Part shown: positions 1 to 9,001 of the stretch, piece after piece
Numbering within the stretch: the first letter of the stretch is position 1
Layout of the letters: each line of letters begins with the position of its first letter
NCBI GenBank assembly: GCA_963681505.1
Contig: OY811987.1
Span: forward strand, 4,880,978 to 4,944,977
Origin: Eunapius fragilis
Lineage: Eukaryota; Porifera; Demospongiae; Spongillida; Spongillidae
DNA length: 64,000 nucleotides
Reading direction: 5' to 3'
Notes under the pieces: model-generated
What the model was told of the DNA's origin: nothing
Databases searched by the model: none
What the model saw: only the letters and a program-made list of their open reading frames with translations
Program-made: the position numbers and the translations under genes

Positions 1-10
1 CCCACATGAG

Positions 11-1267
11 ATGATATTCATGATACAAGATGAGACGTTAAAGAAGCCGGGTATCCTGCTCTCGTGGCACTTCAATCGCACCCACCTCAGCCTTCCTTTT
101 CCAGACTGGCAGGTTGAAACTGTGCGCTACCCTACAAATGTATCGTGCACCTACAGTTTCATGTCTCCTGTAGCTGTTTCAAATCCTAACCCATACGTTT
201 CTCTAATTGGAGCCATCCTCCAAGGGCAGAGGGAGCAGTTTGTTGACACCATGTCGCTCTTGGAGTCCTGGAAGGTCTGGACACCCCTCCTGCAGCACCT
301 GGACTGGTCAGTGGCCCGCCCACACCCATACTCTCTCAACTCCTTGCACACCCTGGATTTTAGCTTGGGACCAGACGGAGTTCACCTCTCAAACCCCACA
401 CCAAGTGTAGTATACCACGTTAACCCCTTAGCAGCCGATGAGGCCCTCCAAGAGGCCGCCACCCACTGCAACTTTAATAACCTCGGCAATCTTACAGTAC
501 CACCCTTTGGAGGAATTCCTACATACTGCGGGAGCAGGTTTGAGATAGCCAGAACAATGGCCGCCCACATCTACTTGGAGGCTCTCGACGCTGTGGCCAG
601 AAGGGGGCTCTTCCACCTGGCGCTACCCGGGGGGGAGAGCCCCCTTCTCCTTTACCAGACCCTGGTCCTCCAGTACCGGGATACCTTCCCCTGGCAGCAC
701 ACCCACGTATGGCTGACTGACGAGAGGTGCGTCGCCCATGACAACACAGAAGGCTCCAACATCTTTCTCCTCTCTGCCCACCTCCTCTCCCTCCTCCCCA
801 TCCCACACCACCAAGCCCACCCGTTTCCCACCCATCTCCAGCATGGGCTGTGTAGTGAGCAGGATGACGGGGCACTCCTGTACCAGGAGCTGCTCAACAT
901 GACAACGAGGGGAGGGGCACTGGACTACGTGGTCCTTGGTGTGGGGGGCGGCGGTCACGTGGCGTCCCTGTTCCCGGGAGCGGGCCACCACACCGCCTCC
1001 TCCAGCAGGCTGGTGGAGTTGGTGGAGGTGCGGGGTGAGGGGGTGACCCTTAGGCAGAGGATGACGCTCACGCATGTGGCATTGCGGCAAGCGAGGAACG
1101 TTGGTCTGCTGATGTCAGGCAGCCACCAGGACAAGCACAGCGTCCTCACAGGGCTCCTGGCCTGCTTTGGGTCCCCCTCAGGGGGGTGTGGTATGCCCGC
1201 CTACGATGTGCTCCTCTCCAGACGAGGCAGTCGGACCTCTGTGTACGTGGATGCACGTCTGATGTAG
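11..1267 (+). CDS. H6PD: Hexose-6-phosphate dehydrogenase/6-phosphogluconolactonase, C-terminal exon (5' part outside window)
   Basis: This open stretch of about 418 codons matches the end of the bifunctional ER enzyme that oxidises glucose 6-phosphate and hydrolyses the lactone, feeding NADPH to the ER lumen. Residues about 60-105 carry the tail of the G6PD C-terminal domain (ESWKVWTPLL). Residues about 170-415 are a 6-phosphogluconolactonase domain with LALPGGESP near 204, HVWLTDERC near 231 and LGVGGGGHVASLFPG near 306, ending in a YDVLL/VYVDARL tail. In the family I know, the last motif is usually LGxGxDGHTASLFP; here the Asp is Gly while the His is kept. The exon probably begins at a splice acceptor within the first 40 bases (one AG lies just before position 30), so the ATG at 11 is not the gene start. 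The stop is TAG at 1265-1267. Two broken partial copies lie at 2749-2886 and 39134-40848. Confidence 0.88.
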   Translation: MIFMIQDETLKKPGILLSWHFNRTHLSLPFPDWQVETVRYPTNVSCTYSFMSPVAVSNPNPYVSLIGAILQGQREQFVDTMSLLESWKVWTPLLQHLDWSVARPHPYSLNSLHTLDFSLGPDGVHLSNPTPSVVYHVNPLAADEALQEAATHCNFNNLGNLTVPPFGGIPTYCGSRFEIARTMAAHIYLEALDAVARRGLFHLALPGGESPLLLYQTLVLQYRDTFPWQHTHVWLTDERCVAHDNTEGSNIFLLSAHLLSLLPIPHHQAHPFPTHLQHGLCSEQDDGALLYQELLNMTTRGGALDYVVLGVGGGGHVASLFPGAGHHTASSSRLVELVEVRGEGVTLRQRMTLTHVALRQARNVGLLMSGSHQDKHSVLTGLLACFGSPSGGCGMPAYDVLLSRRGSRTSVYVDARLM

Positions 1268-1439
1268 AGCCACACCTCCTGTCATGTGTTGTGCTTGCAA
1301 TTAGCAAAGGGAATATTATGTAGGTGTGGTAATGTATGGTGATCCTTTTTATAGTGGGCTGTGTGGTATGGACCCTTTCCACCATAGATAATTGCCATGG
1401 TGACTACATGTAAACAGTGGACATTGGTTTATTTGATCG
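1268..1439 (+). other. H6PD 3' flank / probable 3' UTR
   Basis: No further coding is visible. Bases about 1345-1410 match, in inverted orientation, the stretch near 47680-47740, so even this flank contains a dispersed repeat. Confidence 0.5.
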
Positions 1440-1770
1440 GAAGTTTCGTTAGAAACTTCCATATAGGATTTGACCCCGACTATGAATGTCATTAAAAAAA
1501 ACGCGACCCGTCTGTAACAACACTCCCGACGATCGGATCGTGTAGCTTGTTTTAGCAATCTATCTAGAAGTCAAAAATGAGTAGTTTCGTTTTTGTTTCA
1601 TGTCGCTGAACCGCGTGGTTGTTGAGAACAAGAGTGTACTGCCCGTCCTCGTACCCAGTCTCGGAACAAGGGGCGGGTCGTCTTCTTATTCTTCTCCTCC
1701 TTCTTCTTGGCAACGCATAACTCAGGACAGGAACATTTCTAAGCGATGAAAATTTCACCAATAGCTTCAG
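1440..1770. repeat. Dispersed repeat family with terminal hairpin, copy 1
   Basis: This stretch reappears in inverted orientation at about 35040-35310. Both copies have a short hairpin (GGAAGTTTC/GAAACTTCC here, GAGAGTTAC/GTAACTCTC there) next to a shared block reading ATATAGGATTTGACCCC, followed by a poly-A tract and a block containing GCGACCCG. The hairpin stems differ in sequence but keep pairing. It is a non-coding mobile repeat of unknown class. Confidence 0.55.
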
Positions 1771-1822
1771 AATCGGCTGGAGGACTCGCTTTTATATAAT
1801 ATATGAAAAAAAAATAAAGAAA

Positions 1823-2108
1823 ACAAGTAAATAAAAACATTCTCTACGAGAAAGTTGGTGGGATATAGGATTTGATTATGACATTGGTGGTGTAAAAAGC
1901 AAGGAAACAAGGTCTTATCAGAAGGGAAAATGTCATAGTCCTATATTTAGCACACAAACAACACATGCCCTAGAAATGTGCTAAATATAGGACTATGACA
2001 TTTTCCCTTCTGATAAGACCTTGTTTCCTTGCTTTTTACACCACCAATGTCATAATCAAATCCTATATCCCACCAACTTTCTCGTAGAGAATGTTTTTAT
2101 TTACTTGT
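1823..2108. mobile_element. Foldback (palindromic) MITE, copy 1
   Basis: The 286 bp form an almost perfect palindrome. The left arm begins ACAAGTAAATAAAAACATTC and the right arm ends with its complement, with a spacer of only about 20 bp near 1960. Related copies lie at 24968-25231 and 33994-34281. It has no coding capacity. Confidence 0.85.
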
Positions 2109-2169
2109 CAGTAGTAAGAGTGATCTAGAACAATTCAAGATTGAAGCTTTACTTTATCCAAAAGTACTA

Positions 2170-2745
2170 CAGTACTTGTAGTCTGGTCTGGGGAGGAGGA
2201 CAGATGGACATCATACAACCCTCTGGAGGACAGGTACCGCCAGGCATTGACACTATATTACAACCAACAAATTTGCATGTTTAAATATTTAATATCCCTG
2301 CAGAGACAGCATAAGGTCTAAAATTCAGCTCAGACAAAAGGCATGTTCTTGGCCCAGGTTGGGAGGGGGTTACACTTAACAACTCTACCCAGGCAATGAC
2401 CTGGGTTACCTGGTGGGCTCCAACAGTCATACCATGGCTCCTAACAATGATGAAAGACAATGGCACTTTGATGATGGCGGAACTGTAGGTGACCAGACCA
2501 GCCTCTCCTACAGATGGTGTGTAGTGCACTCTAAAACTAGGAATATGTACCAACCCACCCTGTTCAGCACCTTCCTTTCACATACATATGGACATCATGT
2601 ACCTCCATCATAACACATCTCTTGGGACTGTCCCCTTGTGGGTGTGGGCCATGTTAGAGGTGGAATGTGTAGACCAGTATGTTGGAGTGCACGGGTGTGA
2701 CCATGCTAGGTGGGCCACACCCATACAGTGTAAAGCAGAGGGCCA
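2170..2745 (-). pseudogene. Duplicated fragment of the CUL7/CUL9-like locus
   Basis: This segment closely matches 48750-49415, which lies inside the CUL7/CUL9-like gene on the minus strand, with several small deletions. Read on the minus strand it keeps an open stretch of about 90 codons (2281-2553) similar to that at 49028-49213. It joins abruptly to an H6PD fragment near 2746-2749, so the block is a chimeric patch rather than a gene. Confidence 0.7.
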
Positions 2746-2748
2746 GTG

Positions 2749-2886
2749 CCTTCCCCTGGAAGCACATCCACGTATGGCTGACCCACGAGAGGTGCGTTGC
2801 CCATGACAACACAGAAGGCTCCAACATCTTCCTCCTCTCCACCCACCTCCTCTCCCTCCTCCCCATCCCACACCACCAAGCCTACT
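2749..2886 (+). pseudogene. H6PD exon fragment
   Basis: These bases copy the H6PD exon from about 690 to 830, covering the lactonase motif HVWLTxER and the following SNIFLLS segment. The fragment has no upstream or downstream gene parts and ends in a stop soon after the match. The join with the preceding CUL7-like fragment falls at a GTGCC-like microhomology. Confidence 0.8.
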
Positions 2887-3692
2887 AACCCTGGCTGGCC
2901 CCGCCCCCTCCCCCCCCCAAATCCGCCCCTGCCTATCCCCTTACCGCACCACCCTCTTTAGGTGAACCACACCAATTTCTAACTATTTATAACATTTTAT
3001 TATCCCCCTTCACTAAATTCCTCGTTCCGCCCTTGACATCATGCCCATATGAAGGTCTTGGATTCAATCCAACCCTAGAAGCAATTGTTGGACCACCTCT
3101 AGACCCGCCCCCTTCATACAACCTGCTGTTTAGGGGGAATACAAACATATAGCTGCAGGCAGTGATCTGGTAGAGGTAGGTCAACATGGGATCCTTCCTC
3201 AAAACAACTTTTACCGAACCCATGCAGCTATATAGTGCAAACTGTAAATTTTGCCTTGGCACCCATCACACTCCAGTCCTTCTCTTTCACACAAACTTCA
3301 GCTCCTCATGAAAGAATTAGATAATTTAGCCCTTGGCACCACAGGGAGATGAAATGGGGATGAGGAGGATAACTAACTCTATCACAAATTGTGGTTGCAC
3401 GCCATTTCTACGTACTGGTAATTAGGCCAATGACCTTGAGTAGAAGCACTGAGACTGATTACCCGGCTAGCAGTCTCTGGCTCAGATGTTCTCTAAATTA
3501 TGTGCGCGCGTGATCGGTATAATACTACACATTCCAAATTTAATTTCCTTGTGCGGGCTCATAGTCAGACGTTTGTATTGTGAATTATCATCTAGTTATC
3601 ATGAGAATAAAGATGTACATAAACGCATAACGCTAGCACTAACCAGTACTTTACTTCAGGCAGGTATTAAGACTCACCGGCTAAACTGGGTA
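2887..3692. other. No gene recognised
   Basis: About 800 bp of AT-rich sequence without convincing coding potential or clear repeat structure. Its right end, TACTGG at 3691-3696, is the insertion target of the gypsy element. Confidence 0.5.
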
Positions 3693-3696
3693 CTGG

Positions 3697-4063
3697 TGAA
3701 AGAGACCTGGTGGAAAATGAACCTGTGACACAGGGTCCTGTGGAACAGTTGTTGGAGGCAAATGTACCTCTGCCCACAGATCAAGTAAATGACACAGCCC
3801 CTGAAGTCACTGCCGAAGCACAAAGTAACAGGAGGTACCCGTGTCGCAACCATCGACTGCCAGAACGATACCGAGATTACATTCGTTATTGACGTCTTGT
3901 GAGGACACAAGACACTTATGGAGGGGGTGATGTAACGGAAGTACAAAGTGCAGGTGTCACGTGCTCGAACTAGATATATACGTGTGTATTGAATGTTTTA
4001 GGGAGTCTCTCTCTTTTTCTCTGGTTGTCTGTACCTCTCTCGTGTTATCTTATTAGTGTTACA
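3697..4063 (+). repeat. 5' LTR of gypsy element
   Basis: Runs from TGAAAGAGACC to AGTGTTACA. Bases 3697-3892 are the same as the last 65 codons and stop of pol, because the pol frame runs into the LTR. The non-coding rest must hold promoter and polyadenylation signals; no classical TATA box is obvious beyond ATATATA near 3973. Confidence 0.93.
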
Positions 4064-4080
4064 TTGGTGGCAGCGGTTCT
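4064..4080 (+). other. Candidate primer-binding site
   Basis: The sequence TTGGTGGCAGCGG directly follows the 5' LTR, where gypsy elements pair with a tRNA 3' end. A similar TTGGTAGCAGAG follows the LTR end at 63794. I cannot name the tRNA from the sequence alone. Confidence 0.6.
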
Positions 4081-4083
4081 ACA

Positions 4084-4557
4084 ATGACAACGCCAGGTCT
4101 TCCACTTCCCGAAATTAGTGAAAATGGCGAGGCAGAGTTTGAACGCTCGTGGATAAAGTTCAAGCTAGTAGCGGCGGCCAACAAATGGGACGATGCAAAA
4201 GCCCTACTGATGTTACCTGCACTCCTCCGAGGTAAATTAGTAGAGATATACGTATCGCTTCCTGACGAGAAAAAGGTCGACCTGGATACACTCAAGAGGG
4301 CGCTAAAGGAGAGCGCTGGTCTTACCCGTGACCAGCTGTCCTTGTCTAAAGCTTTCTCCGAACGGAAGCAAGGGGTGCAGGAAAAGGTCGCAGATTTCGA
4401 AAGAGGGTTAAAAAAAACTATTTCAAGAAGCCTATCCCGACGAGAAGATAACCACCTCAACCGTTCTATTACAACACTTTTTGGCTGGTCTGCGACCACA
4501 AATCACCAGGCAGATTCTGTTGCGGGGTTCACCAGAGGACATAGCGGAGGCTATTGA
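4084..4557 (+). CDS. gag: Gag polyprotein, N-terminal part
   Basis: The ATG lies 20 bp after the LTR and opens a 157-codon frame typical of gypsy capsid proteins (SWIKFKLVAAANKWDD, then an L-rich helix region). The capsid-like reading leaves this frame at the A8 run at 4410-4417: downstream capsid sequence continues in the +1 frame, which is the one containing the zinc knuckle and protease. The last 48 codons here are therefore probably out-of-frame tail. Either a one-base A insertion or a programmed frameshift explains this. Confidence 0.8.
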   Translation: MTTPGLPLPEISENGEAEFERSWIKFKLVAAANKWDDAKALLMLPALLRGKLVEIYVSLPDEKKVDLDTLKRALKESAGLTRDQLSLSKAFSERKQGVQEKVADFERGLKKTISRSLSRREDNHLNRSITTLFGWSATTNHQADSVAGFTRGHSGGY

Positions 4558-5650
4558 AGCAGCCATTTCCATCGAGCGTGCTCTGTCATTTGCAGACGAA
4601 TCTCCAACTATGGTGCATGCAGTTGGAGCGACAGGAGGGCATGCTGATCATGGTGAGCACAAGCTGTTGGAGCAGGTTCTCCATCGCCTGGAGGCTTTGG
4701 AGTCTCGTTTTTCCAGACAGGAGGAACCTCAGCAATCTGATAAACGGCCTCGTCGAAGGTGCTACAGGTGTGGCAAGGAAGGTCATATACGACGGAACTG
4801 CCCATTAAACAGGTACTCAGAACGGGACACTGGCGGTCCACGTCATGGTGAACAACTACCTGATAAATCTGCAACCATGAATAAGGTGTGTGGTGTGAAC
4901 TATGCTACGCTACAAGTGCATGGGATGTTGGGTAATGATCCTATAGATTTCTTAGTCGACTCAGGTGCAGCTGTGTCTGTGGTCACTAATGATATTCTTC
5001 CCGCCAGCATCCGTACACGAATTATTAGAGAAGCACCTCATACAGTGGGTGCAAATGGCAGTGCTTTGGATGTACTAGGTCGTTTGGAGATTCCAATCAC
5101 ACTTGGACAATTTTGTGCACCACATGAATTTGTAGTAGTACGGCATCTTACTGTCCATTGTCTATTGGGTATGGATTTTTTGCATCGTTATGGAGCTGTA
5201 ATTGACTGTGTTAAAAATACACTGTCTTTGTCACCAGTTTCAAACCCTCTGCCCCTTGAATCCAAGCGTAACTCACCAACGATTGTGTCGAATGTGACCA
5301 TTTCTGAAACTGTGGAGATTCCTGCTAGATCTAAAATGCTTATCGGTGGAACCTTGGCATACCCTAGCATGTTGGTTGGCCAGGAGGGTTTATTGGAGCC
5401 TACCTACAAAGGTCAGGGAAAACTACTTGTGTCACGGAGCCTGAACACTGTGAGCCATGACAACCAATTGATGGTGGGGGTAGTTAATATTGGTCAAGCT
5501 CCCATAACACTGTATTCTGGAACCACAATAGCTAGTTTCAGCCCAAACATACCTGTACATCCCATCAGCCAGACGGATCGGGATATGATGAATGCTACTA
5601 TGCCCAACATAGATCTCAATGGTACAGAGCTCAATGATTCACAAAGATGA
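4412..5650 (+). CDS. Gag C-terminus with CCHC zinc knuckle and aspartic protease
   Basis: The frame is open from 4412, just after an in-frame TAA at 4409-4411, to TGA at 5648-5650. It holds the rest of capsid, a CCHC knuckle (CYRCGKEGHIRRNC, about 4760-4801) that packages RNA, and a retropepsin-like domain with the catalytic triad FLVDSGA near 4950. No ATG lies near its beginning, so it is expressed either by frameshift from the upstream gag frame or was originally continuous with it. The next frame, pol, is in the same phase and is separated only by the TGA. Confidence 0.85.
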   Translation, partial: KKLFQEAYPDEKITTSTVLLQHFLAGLRPQITRQILLRGSPEDIAEAIEAAISIERALSFADESPTMVHAVGATGGHADHGEHKLLEQVLHRLEALESRFSRQEEPQQSDKRPRRRCYRCGKEGHIRRNCPLNRYSERDTGGPRHGEQLPDKSATMNKVCGVNYATLQVHGMLGNDPIDFLVDSGAAVSVVTNDILPASIRTRIIREAPHTVGANGSALDVLGRLEIPITLGQFCAPHEFVVVRHLTVHCLLGMDFLHRYGAVIDCVKNTLSLSPVSNPLPLESKRNSPTIVSNVTISETVEIPARSKMLIGGTLAYPSMLVGQEGLLEPTYKGQGKLLVSRSLNTVSHDNQLMVGVVNIGQAPITLYSGTTIASFSPNIPVHPISQTDRDMMNATMPNIDLNGTELNDSQR

Positions 5651-8629
5651 GAGTTGGAGGCTTTGATTTCAGAGTTTCGAGACATATTTGTGTCGCCGGG
5701 GCAATCCTTAGGTCGGACATCTACTATCAAGCACTCCATCAGAGTGGAAGGCCCCCCTGTTCGGCAACCATTACGACGCATTCCTTTTGCTCTACAAGAC
5801 ACAGTGCGAGCAGAAGTCCAGAAAATGCTGAAACAAGGCGTTATCAAAGAAAGTTCCAGTCCATGGTCTTCTCCAGTATTAATGGTGAAGAAGAAAGATG
5901 GCACATGGAGATTCTGTGTTGATTATCGGAAACTCAATGCCATTACTCACAAGGATGCTTACCCATTACCAAGGATCGACGAGACTTTGGAATCACTCTC
6001 TGGATCCCAGTTTTTCACCACACTGGATCTAGCATCAGGGTATTGGCAGGTTGAGGTAGAAGAAGGAGATAAAGAAAAAACTGCCTTTTCTACACGAGAG
6101 GGCCACTTTGAATTTAATGTTATGCCTTTCGGTTTAACCAATGCACCAGCCACCTTTGAGAGACTCATGGAGTGTGTTCTGGCAGGTCTTACTTATGAAC
6201 AGTGCTTAGTGTACCTGGACGACATAGTTATATTTAGCACAACATTTCCTCAGCATCTTGAACGTCTGACAACCGTCTTTCAGCATCTACGTAAGGCTGG
6301 TCTTACACTTAAGCCTGAAAAGTGCCACTTTGCACGGAAGGAGATTCGTTATCTGGGCCACATTGTGTCCAGTAAGGGAGTCCAAGCTGACCCAGACAAG
6401 TTAAAGGCCATAACATCATATCCTGCCCCACATGACATCAAGGAGCTTAGGCAGTTTCTTGGATTGAGTAATTATTACCGTCGATTTATTGAGCACTACT
6501 CAGATATCACGGAACCCCTACACAAGCTTACTCGGAAGTCTGGAGCTGGTTATCAGTGGTCAGATGAATGTGACAATGCATTCAGAGTCTTGAAACAAAG
6601 ACTGACAACTCCACCAATCCTGGCATATCCAAATTTTGCTTATCCATTTATACTGGCAACTGATGCTTCAGGAACCGCCTTAGGAGGAATCCTAAGCCAG
6701 ACAATCAATGGTAGCGAGCAAGTGATAGCATACTGGAGCCGTCAAATGAATAAAGCAGAGAGAAGGTATTCAACAATTGAAAGAGAAGCATTAGCAGTAG
6801 TAGCAGCAGTTAAGGAATTTTATCCCTACCTCTATGGCCGGTCATTTACATTGCTCACCGATCACAATCCACTGACATCACTGCAAGGGCTCAAAGATAC
6901 AGGAGGACGACTGACTAGGTGGCTCCTCTATCTTCAGCAATTCGACATGAAGGTGTTGTACAGGCCAGGGAGGTGCAATGGGAATGCTGATACAATGTCA
7001 CGAAGACCCGATGACAGTGCGGACCAGGTTGCTTTAGTAAATGAAATAACCTGTCTAAGTAACACAGACATGCTGCGACAAGAACAAGCGAATGATGTCT
7101 ACATTGCAGAAATTATGCAGAAGCTTCAGACAAATGGGAGCAACCGTAAACAAGGAGAATACCTTCTGAAGGAAGGACTTCTAATGAGACAACAGGGAGG
7201 AAGTGATGGTTCACGCACACAGCTAGTGGTTCCTGTGACTCTAAGACAAATGGTCCTGGAAGAACTCCACGACAAATCAGGACATTTAGGAATTCATAAG
7301 ACCTTGGAGAAGGTTAAGGAACGCTTCTTTTGGGAAGGATGTGAACAAGATGTCCGAAATATTGTCCAACAATGTGAGCGGTGTCAAAAAAGAACTAACC
7401 CGGTTCCAACTCAGCATGCTCCCATTGGAACTATTGAGAGCAATCATCCATTTGAGAAGCTCTCATGGGACATTATGGGTCCATTGCCAGCTGCAGCAAG
7501 TGGATGCAGGTATGTCCTGGTGGTGACAGATCTGTTTACGAAATGGGTTGAAGCATTCCCACTGAAGTCCACAGACAGTGTCACACTTGCGAGGGTACTG
7601 GTTGATGAAGTTATTTGTCGCTATGGTGTGCCACATTATCTGCATAGTGATCAAGGGGCTAACTTCGTGAGTGCAGTTATACAGTCCCTCTGTTCAAGGC
7701 TGGGGATAAAACGGACACAGACTACCCCTTACCATCCACAAGGGAACGGACAGGTGGAGCGTTTCAACCGAACCTTGGAAGCGATGCTCTCTAAGGTTGT
7801 TGCAGAGCACCAGAAAGACTGGGATGAACATCTGCAGACTGTCCTGTTTGCTTATCGAACAGCGGTTCATGACTCTACTGGGTTTACTCCTTTTTCTGTA
7901 ATGTTTGGTCGCTCACCTACCTTACCAGTGGATGTGATTTTGGGTCGTACACAGCAAGACCACTGCACACAGCTCCCTCACTATGTGCGAAAACTACAAC
8001 AATCTGTAAAAGCGGCATTTTCTGAGGTACATCAGAGACTTGTTTCAGCTCATCAACATCAGAAAAAATCTGCAGAGGCCCACAGTAAATCAAGAAGTGA
8101 AGAAACTCAATTTCAGATTGGCGACATAGTATGGTTGTACACCCCTGCTGTTAAGAGTGGTTTGAGTCGCAAGTTATCGTCTTTCTGGCGAGGTCCCTAT
8201 ACAGTCATCGATAAAATCAGTACTGTTAACTATAGAGTGCAATTGATTGGCAGTACGAAATGCCTGATTGTGCATTGTAATCGCTTAAAGCCATACAATG
8301 GATGCCCAAAAGAAGTTGAGACCAACTTGACTGGGGAAGAACCGAAGTCTCAGGAGAAGAATGTCGCACAAGATCATGCAGGCTACACATGGGTTGAGTG
8401 TGAGGATGATGTGAATCATGGAGGAGAGGAGATTGAAAGAGACCTGGTGGAAAATGAACCTGTGACACAGGGTCCTGTGGAACAGTTGTTGGAGGCAAAT
8501 GTACCTCTGCCCACAGATCAAGTAAATGACACAGCCCCTGAAGTCACTGCCGAAGCACAAAGTAACAGGAGGTACCCGTGTCGCAACCATCGACTGCCAG
8601 AACGATACCGAGATTACATTCGTTATTGA
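5651..8629 (+). CDS. pol: Pol polyprotein: reverse transcriptase, RNase H, integrase
   Basis: About 990 codons are open. Order: RT with the catalytic YLDDIVIF motif near 6212-6235; RNase H with ATDASG near 6657 and a downstream TDHNP; integrase with an HHCC zinc-binding region near 7265-7390 (HLGIHKTLEKV, then CERCQKR) and the DDE core, D in SWDIMGP near 7468, D in HSDQGANF near 7650, E in GQVERFNR near 7755. A GPY/F-like module (WRGPYTVIDKI) follows near 8185. The tail is basic and ends inside the 3' LTR. There is no ATG at the beginning; the frame follows an in-frame TGA, suggesting stop readthrough or a nonsense mutation. Confidence 0.93.
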   Translation, partial: ELEALISEFRDIFVSPGQSLGRTSTIKHSIRVEGPPVRQPLRRIPFALQDTVRAEVQKMLKQGVIKESSSPWSSPVLMVKKKDGTWRFCVDYRKLNAITHKDAYPLPRIDETLESLSGSQFFTTLDLASGYWQVEVEEGDKEKTAFSTREGHFEFNVMPFGLTNAPATFERLMECVLAGLTYEQCLVYLDDIVIFSTTFPQHLERLTTVFQHLRKAGLTLKPEKCHFARKEIRYLGHIVSSKGVQADPDKLKAITSYPAPHDIKELRQFLGLSNYYRRFIEHYSDITEPLHKLTRKSGAGYQWSDECDNAFRVLKQRLTTPPILAYPNFAYPFILATDASGTALGGILSQTINGSEQVIAYWSRQMNKAERRYSTIEREALAVVAAVKEFYPYLYGRSFTLLTDHNPLTSLQGLKDTGGRLTRWLLYLQQFDMKVLYRPGRCNGNADTMSRRPDDSADQVALVNEITCLSNTDMLRQEQANDVYIAEIMQKLQTNGSNRKQGEYLLKEGLLMRQQGGSDGSRTQLVVPVTLRQMVLEELHDKSGHLGIHKTLEKVKERFFWEGCEQDVRNIVQQCERCQKRTNPVPTQHAPIGTIESNHPFEKLSWDIMGPLPAAASGCRYVLVVTDLFTKWVEAFPLKSTDSVTLARVLVDEVICRYGVPHYLHSDQGANFVSAVIQSLCSRLGIKRTQTTPYHPQGNGQVERFNRTLEAMLSKVVAEHQKDWDEHLQTVLFAYRTAVHDSTGFTPFSVMFGRSPTLPVDVILGRTQQDHCTQLPHYVRKLQQSVKAAFSEVHQRLVSAHQHQKKSAEAHSKSRSEETQFQIGDIVWLYTPAVKSGLSRKLSSFWRGPYTVIDKISTVNYRVQLIGSTKCLIVHCNRLKPYNGCPKEVETNLTGEEPKSQEKNVAQDHAGYTWVECEDDVNHGGEEIERDLVENEPVTQGPVEQLLEANVPLPTDQVNDTAPEVTAEAQSNRRYPCRNHRLPERYRDYIRY
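8420..8433 (+). other. Polypurine tract
   Basis: GGAGGAGAGGAGAT directly precedes the 3' LTR, the position where plus-strand DNA synthesis is primed. Confidence 0.8.
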
Positions 8630-8800
8630 CGTCTTGTGAGGACACAAGACACTTATGGAGGGGGTGATGTAACGGAAGTACAAAGTGCAGGTGTCACGTG
8701 CTCGAACTAGATATATACGTGTGTATTGAATGTTTTAGGGAGTCTCTCTCTTTTTCTCTGGTTGTCTGTACCTCTCTCGTGTTATCTTATTAGTGTTACA
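8434..8800 (+). repeat. 3' LTR of gypsy element
   Basis: Apparently identical to 3697-4063, offset by 4737 bp. It contains the pol stop codon TGA at 8627-8629. Confidence 0.93.
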
Positions 8801-8804
8801 CTGG

Positions 8805-9001
8805 TACCGGACGGCATCACCCTTACTAGTAATTTATTACCCTGCATGCTTGAGCCTTTGGGAACTGTTATTTATTAGTACAAACGCGCTACGCGATGGA
8901 CACCAATAGCGGATCGGCTTCAGCATTACTACAAAACTGGCTGGCCCATAGCCCTATGCGGCCATACAATACAAAACTTGAAATATTGAAAAAGTGGCGT
9001 A
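8805..9001 (+). other. Short unexplained segment between two transposons
   Basis: A small frame starts at the ATG at 8896 (MDTNSGSASALLQNW). It is cut by the next element at its TA target (9000-9001). If the insertion is ignored it would run 15 more codons beyond 12464 and stop, giving about 48 codons. I recognise no family. Confidence 0.3.

Larger units (their letters stand above)
3697..8800 (+). mobile_element. Ty3/gypsy LTR retrotransposon, complete, 5104 bp
   Basis: Two 367-bp LTRs (3697-4063 and 8434-8800) start with TG, end with CA and look identical by eye. The element is flanked by CTGG on both sides (3693-3696 and 8801-8804), a 4-bp target duplication. Between the LTRs lie gag, a CCHC nucleocapsid motif, an aspartic protease, reverse transcriptase, RNase H and integrase, in gypsy order. 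There is no env-like frame. Identical LTRs imply a recent insertion. Two irregularities interrupt the polyprotein: a frame change in an A8 tract at 4410-4417 and one in-frame TGA at 5648-5650. Confidence 0.95.

Noticed and set aside
519..1090. Minus-strand frames of 118 and 155 codons opposite H6PD
   Set aside because: Shadow frames caused by the composition of the H6PD exon.
1823..2108. miRNA precursor
   Set aside because: The 286-bp near-perfect palindrome with related copies and inverted ends is better explained as a foldback transposon. Small-RNA data would be needed.
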